Below, piece by piece: positions 1-6,434 of a stretch of 8,052 nt of DNA. Position numbers and translations under genes: made by a program. Numbering within the stretch: position 1 is the first letter of the stretch; every line of letters begins with the position of its first letter. The notes beneath the pieces were generated by a model. The model made no database searches. It was not told the DNA's origin and worked only from the letters and a program-made list of their open reading frames with translations. The stretch spans positions 1 to 8,052 of the forward strand of contig JAXHUA010000010.1 in the NCBI GenBank assembly GCA_034189695.1, in the 5' to 3' direction. Source of the stretch: JAXHUA01 sp034189695 (GTDB lineage Bacteria; Chloroflexota; Dehalococcoidia; E44-bin15).

Positions 1-2
1 CA

Positions 3-386
3 TGGGAGTCGCTGCCCTTCCTCTTCACCCAGGAGTTCATCGACCAGAACCCGGAGCTGGTGGAAAGAGTCATAGCCGGCCGCCTCAAGTACCCCACGCC
101 GCTGTATGTCTTCAGGAGCCAGGGAAACGCGATCATGGGACATGACACGTACGACAGGCTGCCCCAGATACAGGCGCCGACGCTTGTCATGGCCGGCTCC
201 GCCGACAGACTGGTCCCGGTGGAGAACTCGCGGACTATCGCCGCCCGGATACCGAATGCCGAACTGGTCATTCTGGACAATGCGGGGCATGGCTTCCCCG
301 TGGAAGCGGCGGAGGAGGCCAACATCGCCGTCCTCGATTTCCTCAAGCGGCACCCGCGCACTGAAGATTCCCCCGCACATAGCTAG
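3..386 (+). CDS. alpha/beta hydrolase, C-terminal part (5' end outside window)
   Basis: The reading frame is open from base 3 and ends at the TAG at 384-386, so about 127 residues of a longer protein are visible. The segment 'APTLVMAGSADRLVPVENS' is the typical alpha/beta hydrolase strand that carries the acid member of the catalytic triad (D in GSADRLVP). The later 'NAGHGFPVEAAEEAN' carries the catalytic His (GHGF). This spacing matches the C-terminal third of the alpha/beta hydrolase-1 family (esterases, epoxide hydrolases, C-C hydrolases, proline iminopeptidases). The nucleophile elbow lies upstream of the window, so the substrate cannot be inferred. An internal GTG at 60 is not the true start because coding similarity continues upstream ('FTQEFIDQNPEL' is typical lid and cap sequence). 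The gene converges on the MBL gene that ends at 465, with a hairpin between them. Confidence 0.85.
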   Translation, partial: WESLPFLFTQEFIDQNPELVERVIAGRLKYPTPLYVFRSQGNAIMGHDTYDRLPQIQAPTLVMAGSADRLVPVENSRTIAARIPNAELVILDNAGHGFPVEAAEEANIAVLDFLKRHPRTEDSPAHS

Positions 387-410
387 ACCAACGCGCGCGA
401 CCGCAATGAG

Positions 411-443
411 AAGCCGGCACGCTCCTACGAAGTGTGCCGGCTT
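411..443. terminator. probable bidirectional terminator hairpin between convergent genes
   Basis: AAGCCGGCAC at 411-420 and GTGCCGGCTT at 434-443 form a perfect 10-bp inverted repeat around a 13-nt loop. It lies in the 78-nt gap between the stop of the rightward hydrolase (386) and the stop of the leftward MBL gene (465). The AA...TT ends give either strand only two U residues after the stem, so this is not a textbook U-tract terminator. Position and symmetry favour termination for both genes. Confidence 0.6.
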
Positions 444-464
444 GCGCATGCCTCAAAGCGGATG

Positions 465-1283
465 CTACTTCGATGACAGCAGGTCGTACAGCCGCTCGAC
501 GTTCATCTTCTGGAGGTCCGGGCCCATGGCCTCGAGGCCAGCGCCCATCGGGTAGCGGTCGAGGAGCGATATCCTCTCCTTGGCCTCCTCCTTGGACAGC
601 CCTTTGTCAATCGCTTCCTGCACCGCCTGCACCCAGTCCCGGACAAAGGATGCCTGTTCCTCCAGGTAGCTCTTGTCGCACACTTCACCGTGGCCCGGCA
701 CGATCACGTCCACCTCCAGCTCTCCGATCCTCTTCAGCGATTCGAGCCACTCGCCCGGGTACCCCTGGTGGATGAAGAGTTGCACCTTGTAGAAGACATT
801 GTCGCCGGTGAACACCACCCGCTCCTCCGGGATGAACACCGCCGTCTCGCTCGCGGTATGGCCGGGCAGGTGGATGGCCTCAAAGGTGTGCTCGCCCAGG
901 TGCAGCACGAGGCGCTCGGAGAACGTGACGGACGGTTTCTTCAGCGAGTACCCCTCCATCAAACGCAGCCCCTCCGGGTCCGTCACCTTCATTCGCTCCT
1001 TGACCATATCCAGGTCGAAGGTGGAGAGGGCCTCCCTCGTGCCCTCTTGAGCAATCACCGTTCCGGGGAAGAAGAAGTTGCCGGTCACGTGGTCCCCGTG
1101 AGGCTCGGTGTTGAACAGGTACCGCACCTCGCCCTTGCCCGTCATCTGCTCCCGCCATTTCACAGCGTCGGACGGATTCTGGGGCGAGTCTATCATCACG
1201 ATGCCCTCGCTGGTCGTCACGAATCCAGGATTGCACCCTCGAAACCCTGTCTCTACATACACATTCTTGCTGACCTGCTGCAT
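465..1283 (-). CDS. MBL-fold metallo-hydrolase, paralog A (272 aa), Glu-substituted metal motif
   Basis: This is a metallo-beta-lactamase-fold hydrolase of unknown substrate. Metal-site motifs appear in the family order: NTE60-P-H62-G-D64-H65, then PGH142TAS, then TGD161N, then PGH198GE. The first ligand of the canonical HxHxDH motif is Glu (E60) instead of His. The other expected ligands (H62, D64, H65, H142, D161, H198) are present. No signal peptide or membrane segment is seen, so it is probably cytoplasmic. The start is taken as the ATG at 1283: GGAGG lies 5 nt upstream, and the resulting protein has the same length and N terminus (MQQV...NVYVETGFRGCNPGF) as its neighbour. A GTG at 1295 would put the Shine-Dalgarno inside the coding region. 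The gene has its own promoter (1313-1342). It lies about 100 bp downstream of paralog B on the same strand and is about 69% identical to it over all 272 residues without gaps, which indicates tandem duplication. The similar but not identical active-site surroundings (TEPHGDH against TEPHVDH) may mean different substrates. Confidence 0.9.
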   Translation of the reverse strand: MQQVSKNVYVETGFRGCNPGFVTTSEGIVMIDSPQNPSDAVKWREQMTGKGEVRYLFNTEPHGDHVTGNFFFPGTVIAQEGTREALSTFDLDMVKERMKVTDPEGLRLMEGYSLKKPSVTFSERLVLHLGEHTFEAIHLPGHTASETAVFIPEERVVFTGDNVFYKVQLFIHQGYPGEWLESLKRIGELEVDVIVPGHGEVCDKSYLEEQASFVRDWVQAVQEAIDKGLSKEEAKERISLLDRYPMGAGLEAMGPDLQKMNVERLYDLLSSK

Positions 1284-1306
1284 GCTGTCCTCCACGAATC
1301 GAATTC

Positions 1307-1327
1307 GGGCCCAGCATACGTGGGCCC
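1307..1327. promoter_or_regulatory. inverted repeat overlapping the -10 box, candidate operator
   Basis: GGGCCCA (1307-1313) and TGGGCCC (1321-1327) form a perfect 7-bp inverted repeat with a 7-nt centre. It covers the -10 box of the paralog A promoter, where a bound repressor would block transcription. The equivalent place in the paralog B promoter has no such repeat. The operator role is inferred from position only; G/C-only arms can arise by chance in GC-rich DNA. Confidence 0.35.
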
Positions 1328-1342
1328 AATCTGCCCTGTCAA
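1313..1342 (-). promoter_or_regulatory. sigma70-type promoter of MBL paralog A
   Basis: On the - strand a perfect -35 box TTGACA (plus-strand 1337-1342) and a -10 box TATGCT (1313-1318) are separated by 18 nt. Transcription would begin about 20 nt before the ATG at 1283, leaving just room for the GGAGG ribosome site. The same boxes with the same spacer recur upstream of paralog B, which supports function. Confidence 0.72.
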
Positions 1343-1381
1343 GCAGCCCCAGGCGTCCTTCGAAGGCGCGGCCCGCACCGC

Positions 1382-2200
1382 CTATTCAGGAGCCAGGAGG
1401 TCGTACAGCCGCGCCACGTTCCAGCGTTGCACCTCCGGCCCGAGGGCTTCGATGCCGGTATCCATCGGATAGCGGTCGAGGAAGGATATCCTCTCCTGGG
1501 CCTCCTCCTTCGACAGCCCCTGCCGTATCGCCTCCCTCACGGCATCCATCCATTCTTCGATGAACGCGCTCTGCTCCCTGATGTAGGACCTGTCGCAGAC
1601 GTCGCCGTGACCGGGCACTATGACGTCGACGTCCAACTGCTCGATTCTCTTCAGCGACTCCAGCCACTCCACCGGATAGGCCTCGTGGAAGAACGCCTGG
1701 CACCTGTGAAAGATGTTGTCGCCGGTGAACACCACCCTCTCCCGGGGGATGTAGACCGCCGTCTGGCTGGCGGTGTGGCCGGGCAGGTGAATGGCCTCGA
1801 ACGTCTGGTCGCCGAGGTAGAGAAAGAAACGCTCGCTGAAGGTCAAGGAAGGCCTCTTCAGGTAGTAGCCCTCCATGAGCGGCAGTCCTGCCGGGTCACC
1901 CGTGCCCACCCATTCCTTTATGCCCTCGACGGTCAGCGACGAGAGCGCTTCCTCGAAACCCTGGTGGGCAATGACCGTACCGGGAAAGAAGAAGTTGCCC
2001 GCCACGTGGTCGACGTGGGGCTCGGTATTGATGAGGTACAGGACCTCCCCTTTGCCCTTCAAATGCCCCTTCCACGTCATGACATCCGACGGGTTCTGCG
2101 GGGAGTCGATCATCACAATGCCTTCGTTCGTGGTCACGAAGCCCGGATTGCAGCCCCGAAAGCCGGTCTCGACGTACACGTTTGCGGTCACCTGCTGCAT
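1382..2200 (-). CDS. MBL-fold metallo-hydrolase, paralog B (272 aa), Glu-substituted metal motif
   Basis: This is the second copy of the tandem MBL-fold hydrolase, substrate unknown. Motifs are NTE60-P-H62-V-D64-H65, PGH142TASQ, TGD161NIF and PGH198GDV. As in paralog A, Glu replaces the first His of HxHxDH while all other expected metal ligands are kept. The start is the ATG at 2200, preceded on the - strand by GGAGG at 5-nt spacing. It gives 272 residues, exactly the length of paralog A, and the same N terminus. The frame is open further upstream to 2344, but that extension runs through the promoter and has no counterpart in paralog A. Differences from A concentrate in residues 45-50, 82-100 and 164-175 and in the C-terminal helices (211-220). 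The first three regions lie near or between the metal motifs, where substrate loops usually sit. The gene has its own promoter and is divergent from mobA. Confidence 0.9.
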   Translation of the reverse strand: MQQVTANVYVETGFRGCNPGFVTTNEGIVMIDSPQNPSDVMTWKGHLKGKGEVLYLINTEPHVDHVAGNFFFPGTVIAHQGFEEALSSLTVEGIKEWVGTGDPAGLPLMEGYYLKRPSLTFSERFFLYLGDQTFEAIHLPGHTASQTAVYIPRERVVFTGDNIFHRCQAFFHEAYPVEWLESLKRIEQLDVDVIVPGHGDVCDRSYIREQSAFIEEWMDAVREAIRQGLSKEEAQERISFLDRYPMDTGIEALGPEVQRWNVARLYDLLAPE

Positions 2201-2227
2201 CTCATCCTCCAGAGCGGAATCGCAGAC

Positions 2228-2257
2228 AGCATACCCAGCGCCAATCCGGACTGTCAA
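2228..2257 (-). promoter_or_regulatory. sigma70-type promoter of MBL paralog B
   Basis: On the - strand TTGACA (plus-strand 2252-2257) and TATGCT (2228-2233) are separated by 18 nt. Boxes and spacer are identical to those of paralog A, and a shared GATTGG occurs inside both spacers. The -35-to-ATG distance is 60 nt here and 62 nt for paralog A. Both promoters were therefore probably duplicated with the genes or kept for co-regulation. Confidence 0.72.
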
Positions 2258-2328
2258 GGAACGGCACTCTCGGGGTGAAGGCTCGGTCACGACGGCGGCG
2301 TTTTCGTTTCCAGTCTCAAGGTGATAGA

Positions 2329-2940
2329 ATGAGAACGATGGCATCGATCATTCTCGCCGGTGGGAAGAGTATCAGACTGGGACGGGACAAGGCGCTGGAG
2401 GTTGTCGCGGGGCAGTACCTCATTGAGCAGGTGATCGAGCGGCTGTCCACGCTTGGAGACGAGATCATTGTGGTGGTCTCGCACGGGTCTTCTCTGCCCG
2501 ACCTCAGAGTCAGGGAGGCCGTCGACGTGTATCCCGACAAGGGTCCCCTGGGCGGCATCTACACCGGGCTGAAGGCCTCCTCCTCCTCCCACAGCCTCGT
2601 CGTCGCCTGCGACATGCCCCTTTTGAACATGGACCTTGTGCGCTACCTTCTGGCTCAGAGCCGTGGCTTCGATGCCGTCGTGCCCCATGCAAGCGGCAAC
2701 CCCGAACCGCTCCACGCCGTCTACTCTAGGAGCTGCCTGGGAAGCATTGAGGCCGCGCTGGCGGAGAACAGGCTGCAAGTGAGCGGCCTCTTCGACGAGA
2801 TGAAGGTAAGATACGTTGAGGAAGCGGAGATCGATGAATTCGACCCGGAGCACCTGAGCTTCTTCAACGTCAACTCGCAGTCCGACCTGGAGCGGGCGCG
2901 GCGAATACTGGAAAGGCGGAAATACGCTTCGAGCGTATAG
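2329..2940 (+). CDS. mobA: molybdenum cofactor guanylyltransferase MobA
   Basis: MobA transfers GMP from GTP to molybdopterin to make the guanine dinucleotide form of the cofactor used by DMSO-reductase-family enzymes; it acts in the cytoplasm. The 203-residue protein has the nucleotidyltransferase signature LAGGKSIRLGRDK (residues 9-21: Gly-rich loop, R16, K21), then GPLGGI (72-77), the metal-binding CDMP (94-97), NPEPLHAVY (124-132) and the terminal FFNVNSQSDL (178-187, the usual N-x-N-[TS]-x-x-D-L). The length is normal for MobA. The ATG at 2329 is chosen because AGGTGAT just upstream matches the anti-Shine-Dalgarno. An in-frame ATG at 2338 (MASIILAGG) is a credible alternative and could even be leaderless, since TAGAAT sits at 2325-2330. 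The frame is open back to 2182, but that part is not MobA-like and overlaps the divergent gene. It is the first gene of the mobA-ACS alpha-moeA-mobB cluster. Confidence 0.93.
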   Translation: MRTMASIILAGGKSIRLGRDKALEVVAGQYLIEQVIERLSTLGDEIIVVVSHGSSLPDLRVREAVDVYPDKGPLGGIYTGLKASSSSHSLVVACDMPLLNMDLVRYLLAQSRGFDAVVPHASGNPEPLHAVYSRSCLGSIEAALAENRLQVSGLFDEMKVRYVEEAEIDEFDPEHLSFFNVNSQSDLERARRILERRKYASSV

Positions 2941-2951
2941 GAGGTGGTGTG

Positions 2952-4379
2952 ATGACGAAGGTTGTTGAGAAGGACCTCGTCGACCAGCTGGAACCCATAT
3001 TCGAGCCGGAATCGGTAGCGGTCATCGGCGCGTCAACCGATGTGAACAAATTCGGTGGACGGGCTTTCTTTCTTCCTCTTGAGACCGGCTACCGGGGGCG
3101 TCTCTACCCGGTGAACCCGTCACGCGACGAGGTATTCGGTGCAAAGGCGTACCCGAGCGTGCTGGATATCCCCGACGCCATCGACCTGGCCGTCATCGCG
3201 GTGGCGGCTCCCCTGGTGCCCAGAGTCATGGAGGAATGCGTTGAGAAGGGCGTCAAGGGAGTGGTGATGATCACCGCCGGCTTCGCTGAGGCGGGGGAGC
3301 AGGGCAGAAGACTGCAGGACGAGGTGGTCAGGATCGCTCACGATGCCGGCATACGCATTGTAGGGCCCAACTGCAACGGCATATGGAGCTCAAAGGTGAA
3401 GCTCAACCTCCTGTTCTCCAGGGCGCCGCGTGCGGGCAGCATCTCCTTCATCTCGCAGAGCGGCACGCTCGGAGGCTACCTGTTCGAGTGGGCCAGCAAC
3501 AAGGGGTACGGGTTCGCCAAGTTCGTCAGCGCCGGCAATCAGGCGAGTCTCAATACATCCGACTACCTCGAGTATCTCAAGCAGGACCCCGACACGCAGG
3601 CAGTGGTGCTGTACATAGAGGGCATCCAGGAGGGGCAGAGGTTTGTCAGGGTCGCCAAGGAAGTGGCCAGGGAGAAGCCCATAGTCGTGTTCAAGGGCGG
3701 CCGCACCGAGGTCGGCTCCCGGGCCACCCTGTCCCACACCGCCTCGCTCGCCGGCTCGGACGAGGTGTTCGACGCCGCGTGCAAGCAGGCGGGCATAATC
3801 CGGTGCAACGAGGTGACCCACCCGTTCGACCTGGCCGAAGCCCTCACCCAGCAGCCGCTGCCCAGGGGCAACCGCGTGACCGTGGTGGGCAGCGGCGGCC
3901 AGTGCGTCGCCACCGCGGACGCCTGCGCCTCCCTGGGTCTGGAGCTGCCCGAGTTCGACGAGGATACCAAGCGACGCCTGATGGAGCTTCTGCCGCCACA
4001 CGCTTCGGTGCCGACAAACCCGGTGGATACCGCCGCGGGGGACGACCCCATGACCGGACCTCGCATTGTCGACTTCCTGGCCCAGGTGGACTACATCGAT
4101 GGCATAATCACCCATGGCCCGCTCATCGGCGCCGGCATCAGCCCAGAGCGGATTCTCTCGCTCGTGACCGAGTCGGAGATGGTGACCTCCATCCCGGAGA
4201 AGTACGGCAAGCCGGTCATCTGCACCGCCGTCACCAGGCGTTTCGGCGGCGCCGAGTTCGCCAACTACCTGTACAAGCAGCGACACATACCGATGTATAC
4301 CACCCCCGAGGAATCGGCTCGGGCGATGTGGGGTCTGGCCAGGTACTCCGAAATCCGGCGCCAGCTGGCCGAGTCATGA
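2952..4379 (+). CDS. acyl-CoA/acetate-CoA ligase (NDP-forming), alpha subunit
   Basis: This is the alpha subunit of an NDP-forming acyl-CoA synthetase (Acd/ACS family). The family interconverts acyl-CoA + NDP + Pi with carboxylate + CoA + NTP through a phospho-histidine. Visible in order over 475 residues: an N-terminal CoA-binding Rossmann domain (IFEPESVAVIGAS, 16-28; PVNPSRDEVFGAKAYPSV, 53-70), a succinyl-CoA-ligase-like domain (GPNCNG 138-143, ISQSGTLGG 167-175) with the presumed phosphorylated His262 in SHTASLAGSD (261-270), and a second ligase domain (GSGGQCVATADA 313-324, NPVDTAAG 356-363). The length fits a stand-alone alpha subunit without the ATP-grasp beta part. The ATG at 2952 is chosen (GGAGG 7 nt upstream); a GTG at 2949 is only 4 nt away. 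It follows mobA by about 11 nt and precedes moeA by 13 nt, so it is probably co-transcribed with cofactor genes. No beta gene adjoins it; a beta fragment starts at 7699. The acyl substrate is unknown. Confidence 0.9.
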   Translation: MTKVVEKDLVDQLEPIFEPESVAVIGASTDVNKFGGRAFFLPLETGYRGRLYPVNPSRDEVFGAKAYPSVLDIPDAIDLAVIAVAAPLVPRVMEECVEKGVKGVVMITAGFAEAGEQGRRLQDEVVRIAHDAGIRIVGPNCNGIWSSKVKLNLLFSRAPRAGSISFISQSGTLGGYLFEWASNKGYGFAKFVSAGNQASLNTSDYLEYLKQDPDTQAVVLYIEGIQEGQRFVRVAKEVAREKPIVVFKGGRTEVGSRATLSHTASLAGSDEVFDAACKQAGIIRCNEVTHPFDLAEALTQQPLPRGNRVTVVGSGGQCVATADACASLGLELPEFDEDTKRRLMELLPPHASVPTNPVDTAAGDDPMTGPRIVDFLAQVDYIDGIITHGPLIGAGISPERILSLVTESEMVTSIPEKYGKPVICTAVTRRFGGAEFANYLYKQRHIPMYTTPEESARAMWGLARYSEIRRQLAES

Positions 4380-4392
4380 GGAGTCAACTGGC

Positions 4393-5625
4393 ATGATCAG
4401 TGTCGAGCAGGCCCTGGACAGGGTGCTGAGCTGCGTCAAGCCGCTGGACAGCGAGGAGAAGCCCATCATGGACTGCCTGGGGCAGGTGCTCGATGAGGAC
4501 GTCCGCTCCCCAATCGATGTCCCGCCGCTGGACAACTCCGCGATGGACGGCTACGCCGTCCGGGCGGAGGATACCCGGGGCGCAACCGCCGCCTCCCCCA
4601 TCTACCTGAACGTGGCCGGGGAGGTCCGGGCCGGCATGGTCATCGCCAAGGAACTCGCGCCCGGGAGCGCCTACCGCATCATGACCGGGGCACCGCTTCC
4701 CAAAGGGGCCGACAGCGTGGTGCGATTCGAAGACACGGACGAGACAGACCGCACCGAGCGCCCACCATCCCAGATAGGCATACTGTGCCAGGTGCCGCCC
4801 GACCGCGACGTGCGCCACGCCGGCGAGGACATCGCCCGCGGGCAGACAGTCCTCGCCCGAGGGACAACCCTGCGCCCCCAGGAGATCGGCGTTCTGGCCT
4901 CCGTCGGAAGAACGACGGCCAAGGTCATCCGCCGGCCGGTTGTGGCCGTGCTCGCCACCGGCGACGAGCTGGTGGAAGTCGACCAGCCGCTGCCCGAGGG
5001 CAAAATCTACAACAGCAACACGTACAGCATCGCCGCCCAGGTGCTGCGCTACGGCGGCATCCCGAGGAGACTGGGTATCGCCGTCGACCAGGAGGACCAG
5101 CTCAAGGCCAAGATCAGAGAAGCCCTCCATTGCGATTTGCTCATCACCTCCGGCGGCGTTTCCATGGGCGACTACGACCTGGTTCGAGATGTCCTGGCCA
5201 GGCAGGGCGAGATATCGTTCTGGAGGGTGCGAATGAGGCCCGGCAAGCCGCTCGCCTTCGGACTCATCCACGGCGTGCCGCACCTCGGCCTGCCGGGGAA
5301 CCCGGTGAGCTCTATGATCACCTTCGAGCTCTTCGCGCGTCCCGCCATTCTCAAGATGCTGGGCAAGCAGAGCCTCTCGAAGCCTTCGGTCATGGCAAGA
5401 CTGGAAAGCGACATCGAGAACACCGACGGCCGGCGCATTTTCGCCCGCGCCATCGTGCGCAAAGTGGGCAACGACTACGTCGCGCGCCTGACCGGCCCCC
5501 AGGGCTCAGGCATTCTTACCTCTATGGCCCGAGCGAACGGGCTGGCCATCATTCCCGAGGACGCCGCGGGAATGAAGGAGGGCGACGAAGTGCGCGTTCT
5601 GATGCTGGACTGGAGTGAGGAGTAG
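4393..5625 (+). CDS. moeA: molybdopterin molybdenumtransferase MoeA
   Basis: MoeA inserts molybdate into adenylylated molybdopterin, the metal-insertion step before MobA acts. The 410-residue protein has the expected series of motifs: PPLDNSAMDGYAV (44-56), RIMTGAPLPKGADSVV (95-110), HAGEDI (142-147), ATGDELV (188-194), the MoaB/Mog-like TSGGVSMGDYDLV (252-264), MRPGKPLAFG (281-290) and GLPGNPVS (299-306), then the C-terminal beta-barrel domain IV. Length and motif order are those of a full MoeA. The ATG at 4393 has GAGGAG 9 nt upstream; this ribosome site overlaps the stop codon of the preceding ACS alpha gene (TGAGGAG). The spacing to mobB is 3 nt. Nothing is missing or fused. Confidence 0.96.
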   Translation: MISVEQALDRVLSCVKPLDSEEKPIMDCLGQVLDEDVRSPIDVPPLDNSAMDGYAVRAEDTRGATAASPIYLNVAGEVRAGMVIAKELAPGSAYRIMTGAPLPKGADSVVRFEDTDETDRTERPPSQIGILCQVPPDRDVRHAGEDIARGQTVLARGTTLRPQEIGVLASVGRTTAKVIRRPVVAVLATGDELVEVDQPLPEGKIYNSNTYSIAAQVLRYGGIPRRLGIAVDQEDQLKAKIREALHCDLLITSGGVSMGDYDLVRDVLARQGEISFWRVRMRPGKPLAFGLIHGVPHLGLPGNPVSSMITFELFARPAILKMLGKQSLSKPSVMARLESDIENTDGRRIFARAIVRKVGNDYVARLTGPQGSGILTSMARANGLAIIPEDAAGMKEGDEVRVLMLDWSEE

Positions 5626-5628
5626 ACC

Positions 5629-6132
5629 ATGCCGCCCGTCGTGTGCATCGTGGGCCGGTCGAACGTGGGCAAGACCGCGCTCGTGGTAGGGCTGGTCGGT
5701 GAACTCAAGCGGCGCGGGTACCGGGTGGCCACGGTGAAACACAGCCCCGCCGGATTCGACATCGACCAGAGAGAGAAGGATAGCTGGCGCCACCTTCACG
5801 CCGGAAGCGACGCCGTCGTTCTGAGCTCATCAACCATGCTGGCCCTCATCAGACGGCAGGAGCACGACGCCTCACTCGAGGAAGTGGTCAGCCTCCTCGG
5901 CAACGACTTCGATATCGTGCTCGCCGAGGGCTACAAGGCGGCGGACGCACCGAAGGTCGAGGTGATGGGGTCACACGCCAACTCGGGGGCTGAGGAACCA
6001 CCCCGCGGGCTGATAGCGACAGTCGCCGACACCCCGTCGAGCGGTCGGGTGCCTCACTTCTCGCCTGGGGATATCGCTCCTCTTGCCGACCTCATTGAAC
6101 GGACGGTCATGAAGAAGGGGAGTAGTCGCTAG
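5629..6132 (+). CDS. mobB: molybdopterin-guanine dinucleotide biosynthesis adaptor protein MobB
   Basis: MobB is a P-loop GTP-binding protein that associates with MobA and MoeA and assists guanine-dinucleotide cofactor formation. The 167-residue protein starts VVCIVGRSNVGKTALV with a Walker A motif GRSNVGKT (9-16). KHSPAGFDIDQREKDSWRHLHAGSDAV follows, the characteristic MobB stretch (KH...D.d..GkDs.r...AGa), and then the Walker-B-like strand DIVLAEGYK with the family's EGYK. The start ATG at 5629 lies 3 nt after the moeA stop, with GTGAGGAG at the end of moeA as ribosome site, so translation is probably coupled. It is the last gene of the rightward cluster and ends 7 nt from the stop of the convergent acylphosphatase gene. 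No room is left for a terminator between them. Confidence 0.94.
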   Translation: MPPVVCIVGRSNVGKTALVVGLVGELKRRGYRVATVKHSPAGFDIDQREKDSWRHLHAGSDAVVLSSSTMLALIRRQEHDASLEEVVSLLGNDFDIVLAEGYKAADAPKVEVMGSHANSGAEEPPRGLIATVADTPSSGRVPHFSPGDIAPLADLIERTVMKKGSSR

Positions 6133-6139
6133 ACGGCCT

Positions 6140-6424
6140 CTAGAAAGAGACCTCAAAGCACGAGAAGCCGCCACTGTACTCCGACCAGCTCACGTCCACC
6201 TTCTGAACCCGGGCCGCCCGTGGCCCCACCCTCAGATGCCTCAACAACTGCTCCAGCTTGTCGCGTTCGCCCTCGGCCACAACCTCCACGGTCCCATCCA
6301 GCAGGACGTTCCTCACGTAGCCGGTCAGTCCAAGCTCCGTCGCGTTGCGCATCACGAAGTAGCGGAAGTTGACTCCCTGAACCAGTCCGTGGACCACCAC
6401 AGCCAGAGCCGCTCGCTCAGACAT
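6140..6424 (-). CDS. acyP: acylphosphatase
   Basis: This small cytoplasmic enzyme hydrolyses acyl phosphates to carboxylate and phosphate. The 94-residue length is standard. The signature VHGLVQGVNFRYFV (11-24) carries the phosphate-binding loop and catalytic R21. GYVRN (35-39) carries the catalytic Asn (N39), followed by DGTVEVVAEG (43-52). The ATG at 6424 has AGAGGG on the - strand shortly upstream. It lies 10 nt downstream of the radical SAM gene and is probably co-transcribed with it. A link to the acyl-phosphate chemistry of the acyl-CoA synthetase is conceivable but not shown, since that gene is in another operon. Confidence 0.95.
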   Translation of the reverse strand: MSERAALAVVVHGLVQGVNFRYFVMRNATELGLTGYVRNVLLDGTVEVVAEGERDKLEQLLRHLRVGPRAARVQKVDVSWSEYSGGFSCFEVSF

Positions 6425-6434
6425 CGACCACCCT

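Noticed and set aside
1284..1295. Upstream GTG start (1295) for MBL paralog A.
   Set aside because: It places the GGAGG ribosome site inside the coding sequence. The ATG at 1283 gives the same length and N terminus as paralog B.
1353..1367. Palindrome CCTTCGAAGG and flanks as a terminator after MBL paralog B.
   Set aside because: The stem is short with a mismatch just outside the palindrome, and no U tract follows, so it is not convincing.
690..2278. Long rightward frames opposite the two MBL genes.
   Set aside because: They are antisense shadows typical of GC-rich coding DNA, without recognisable motifs or ribosome sites. The - strand products have full family motifs.
2182..2328. Extension of mobA upstream to 2182.
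   Set aside because: The added residues are Arg/Ser-rich antisense to the MBL promoter region and unlike MobA, whose family N terminus is the LAGG segment.
2201..2344. N-terminal extension of MBL paralog B to a start at 2344 (320 residues).
   Set aside because: It runs through the TTGACA/TATGCT promoter and ribosome site and has no counterpart in paralog A.
3390..5283. Long leftward frames opposite the acyl-CoA synthetase and moeA genes.
   Set aside because: Low-complexity translations with no domain signature lie opposite genes with complete family motifs.
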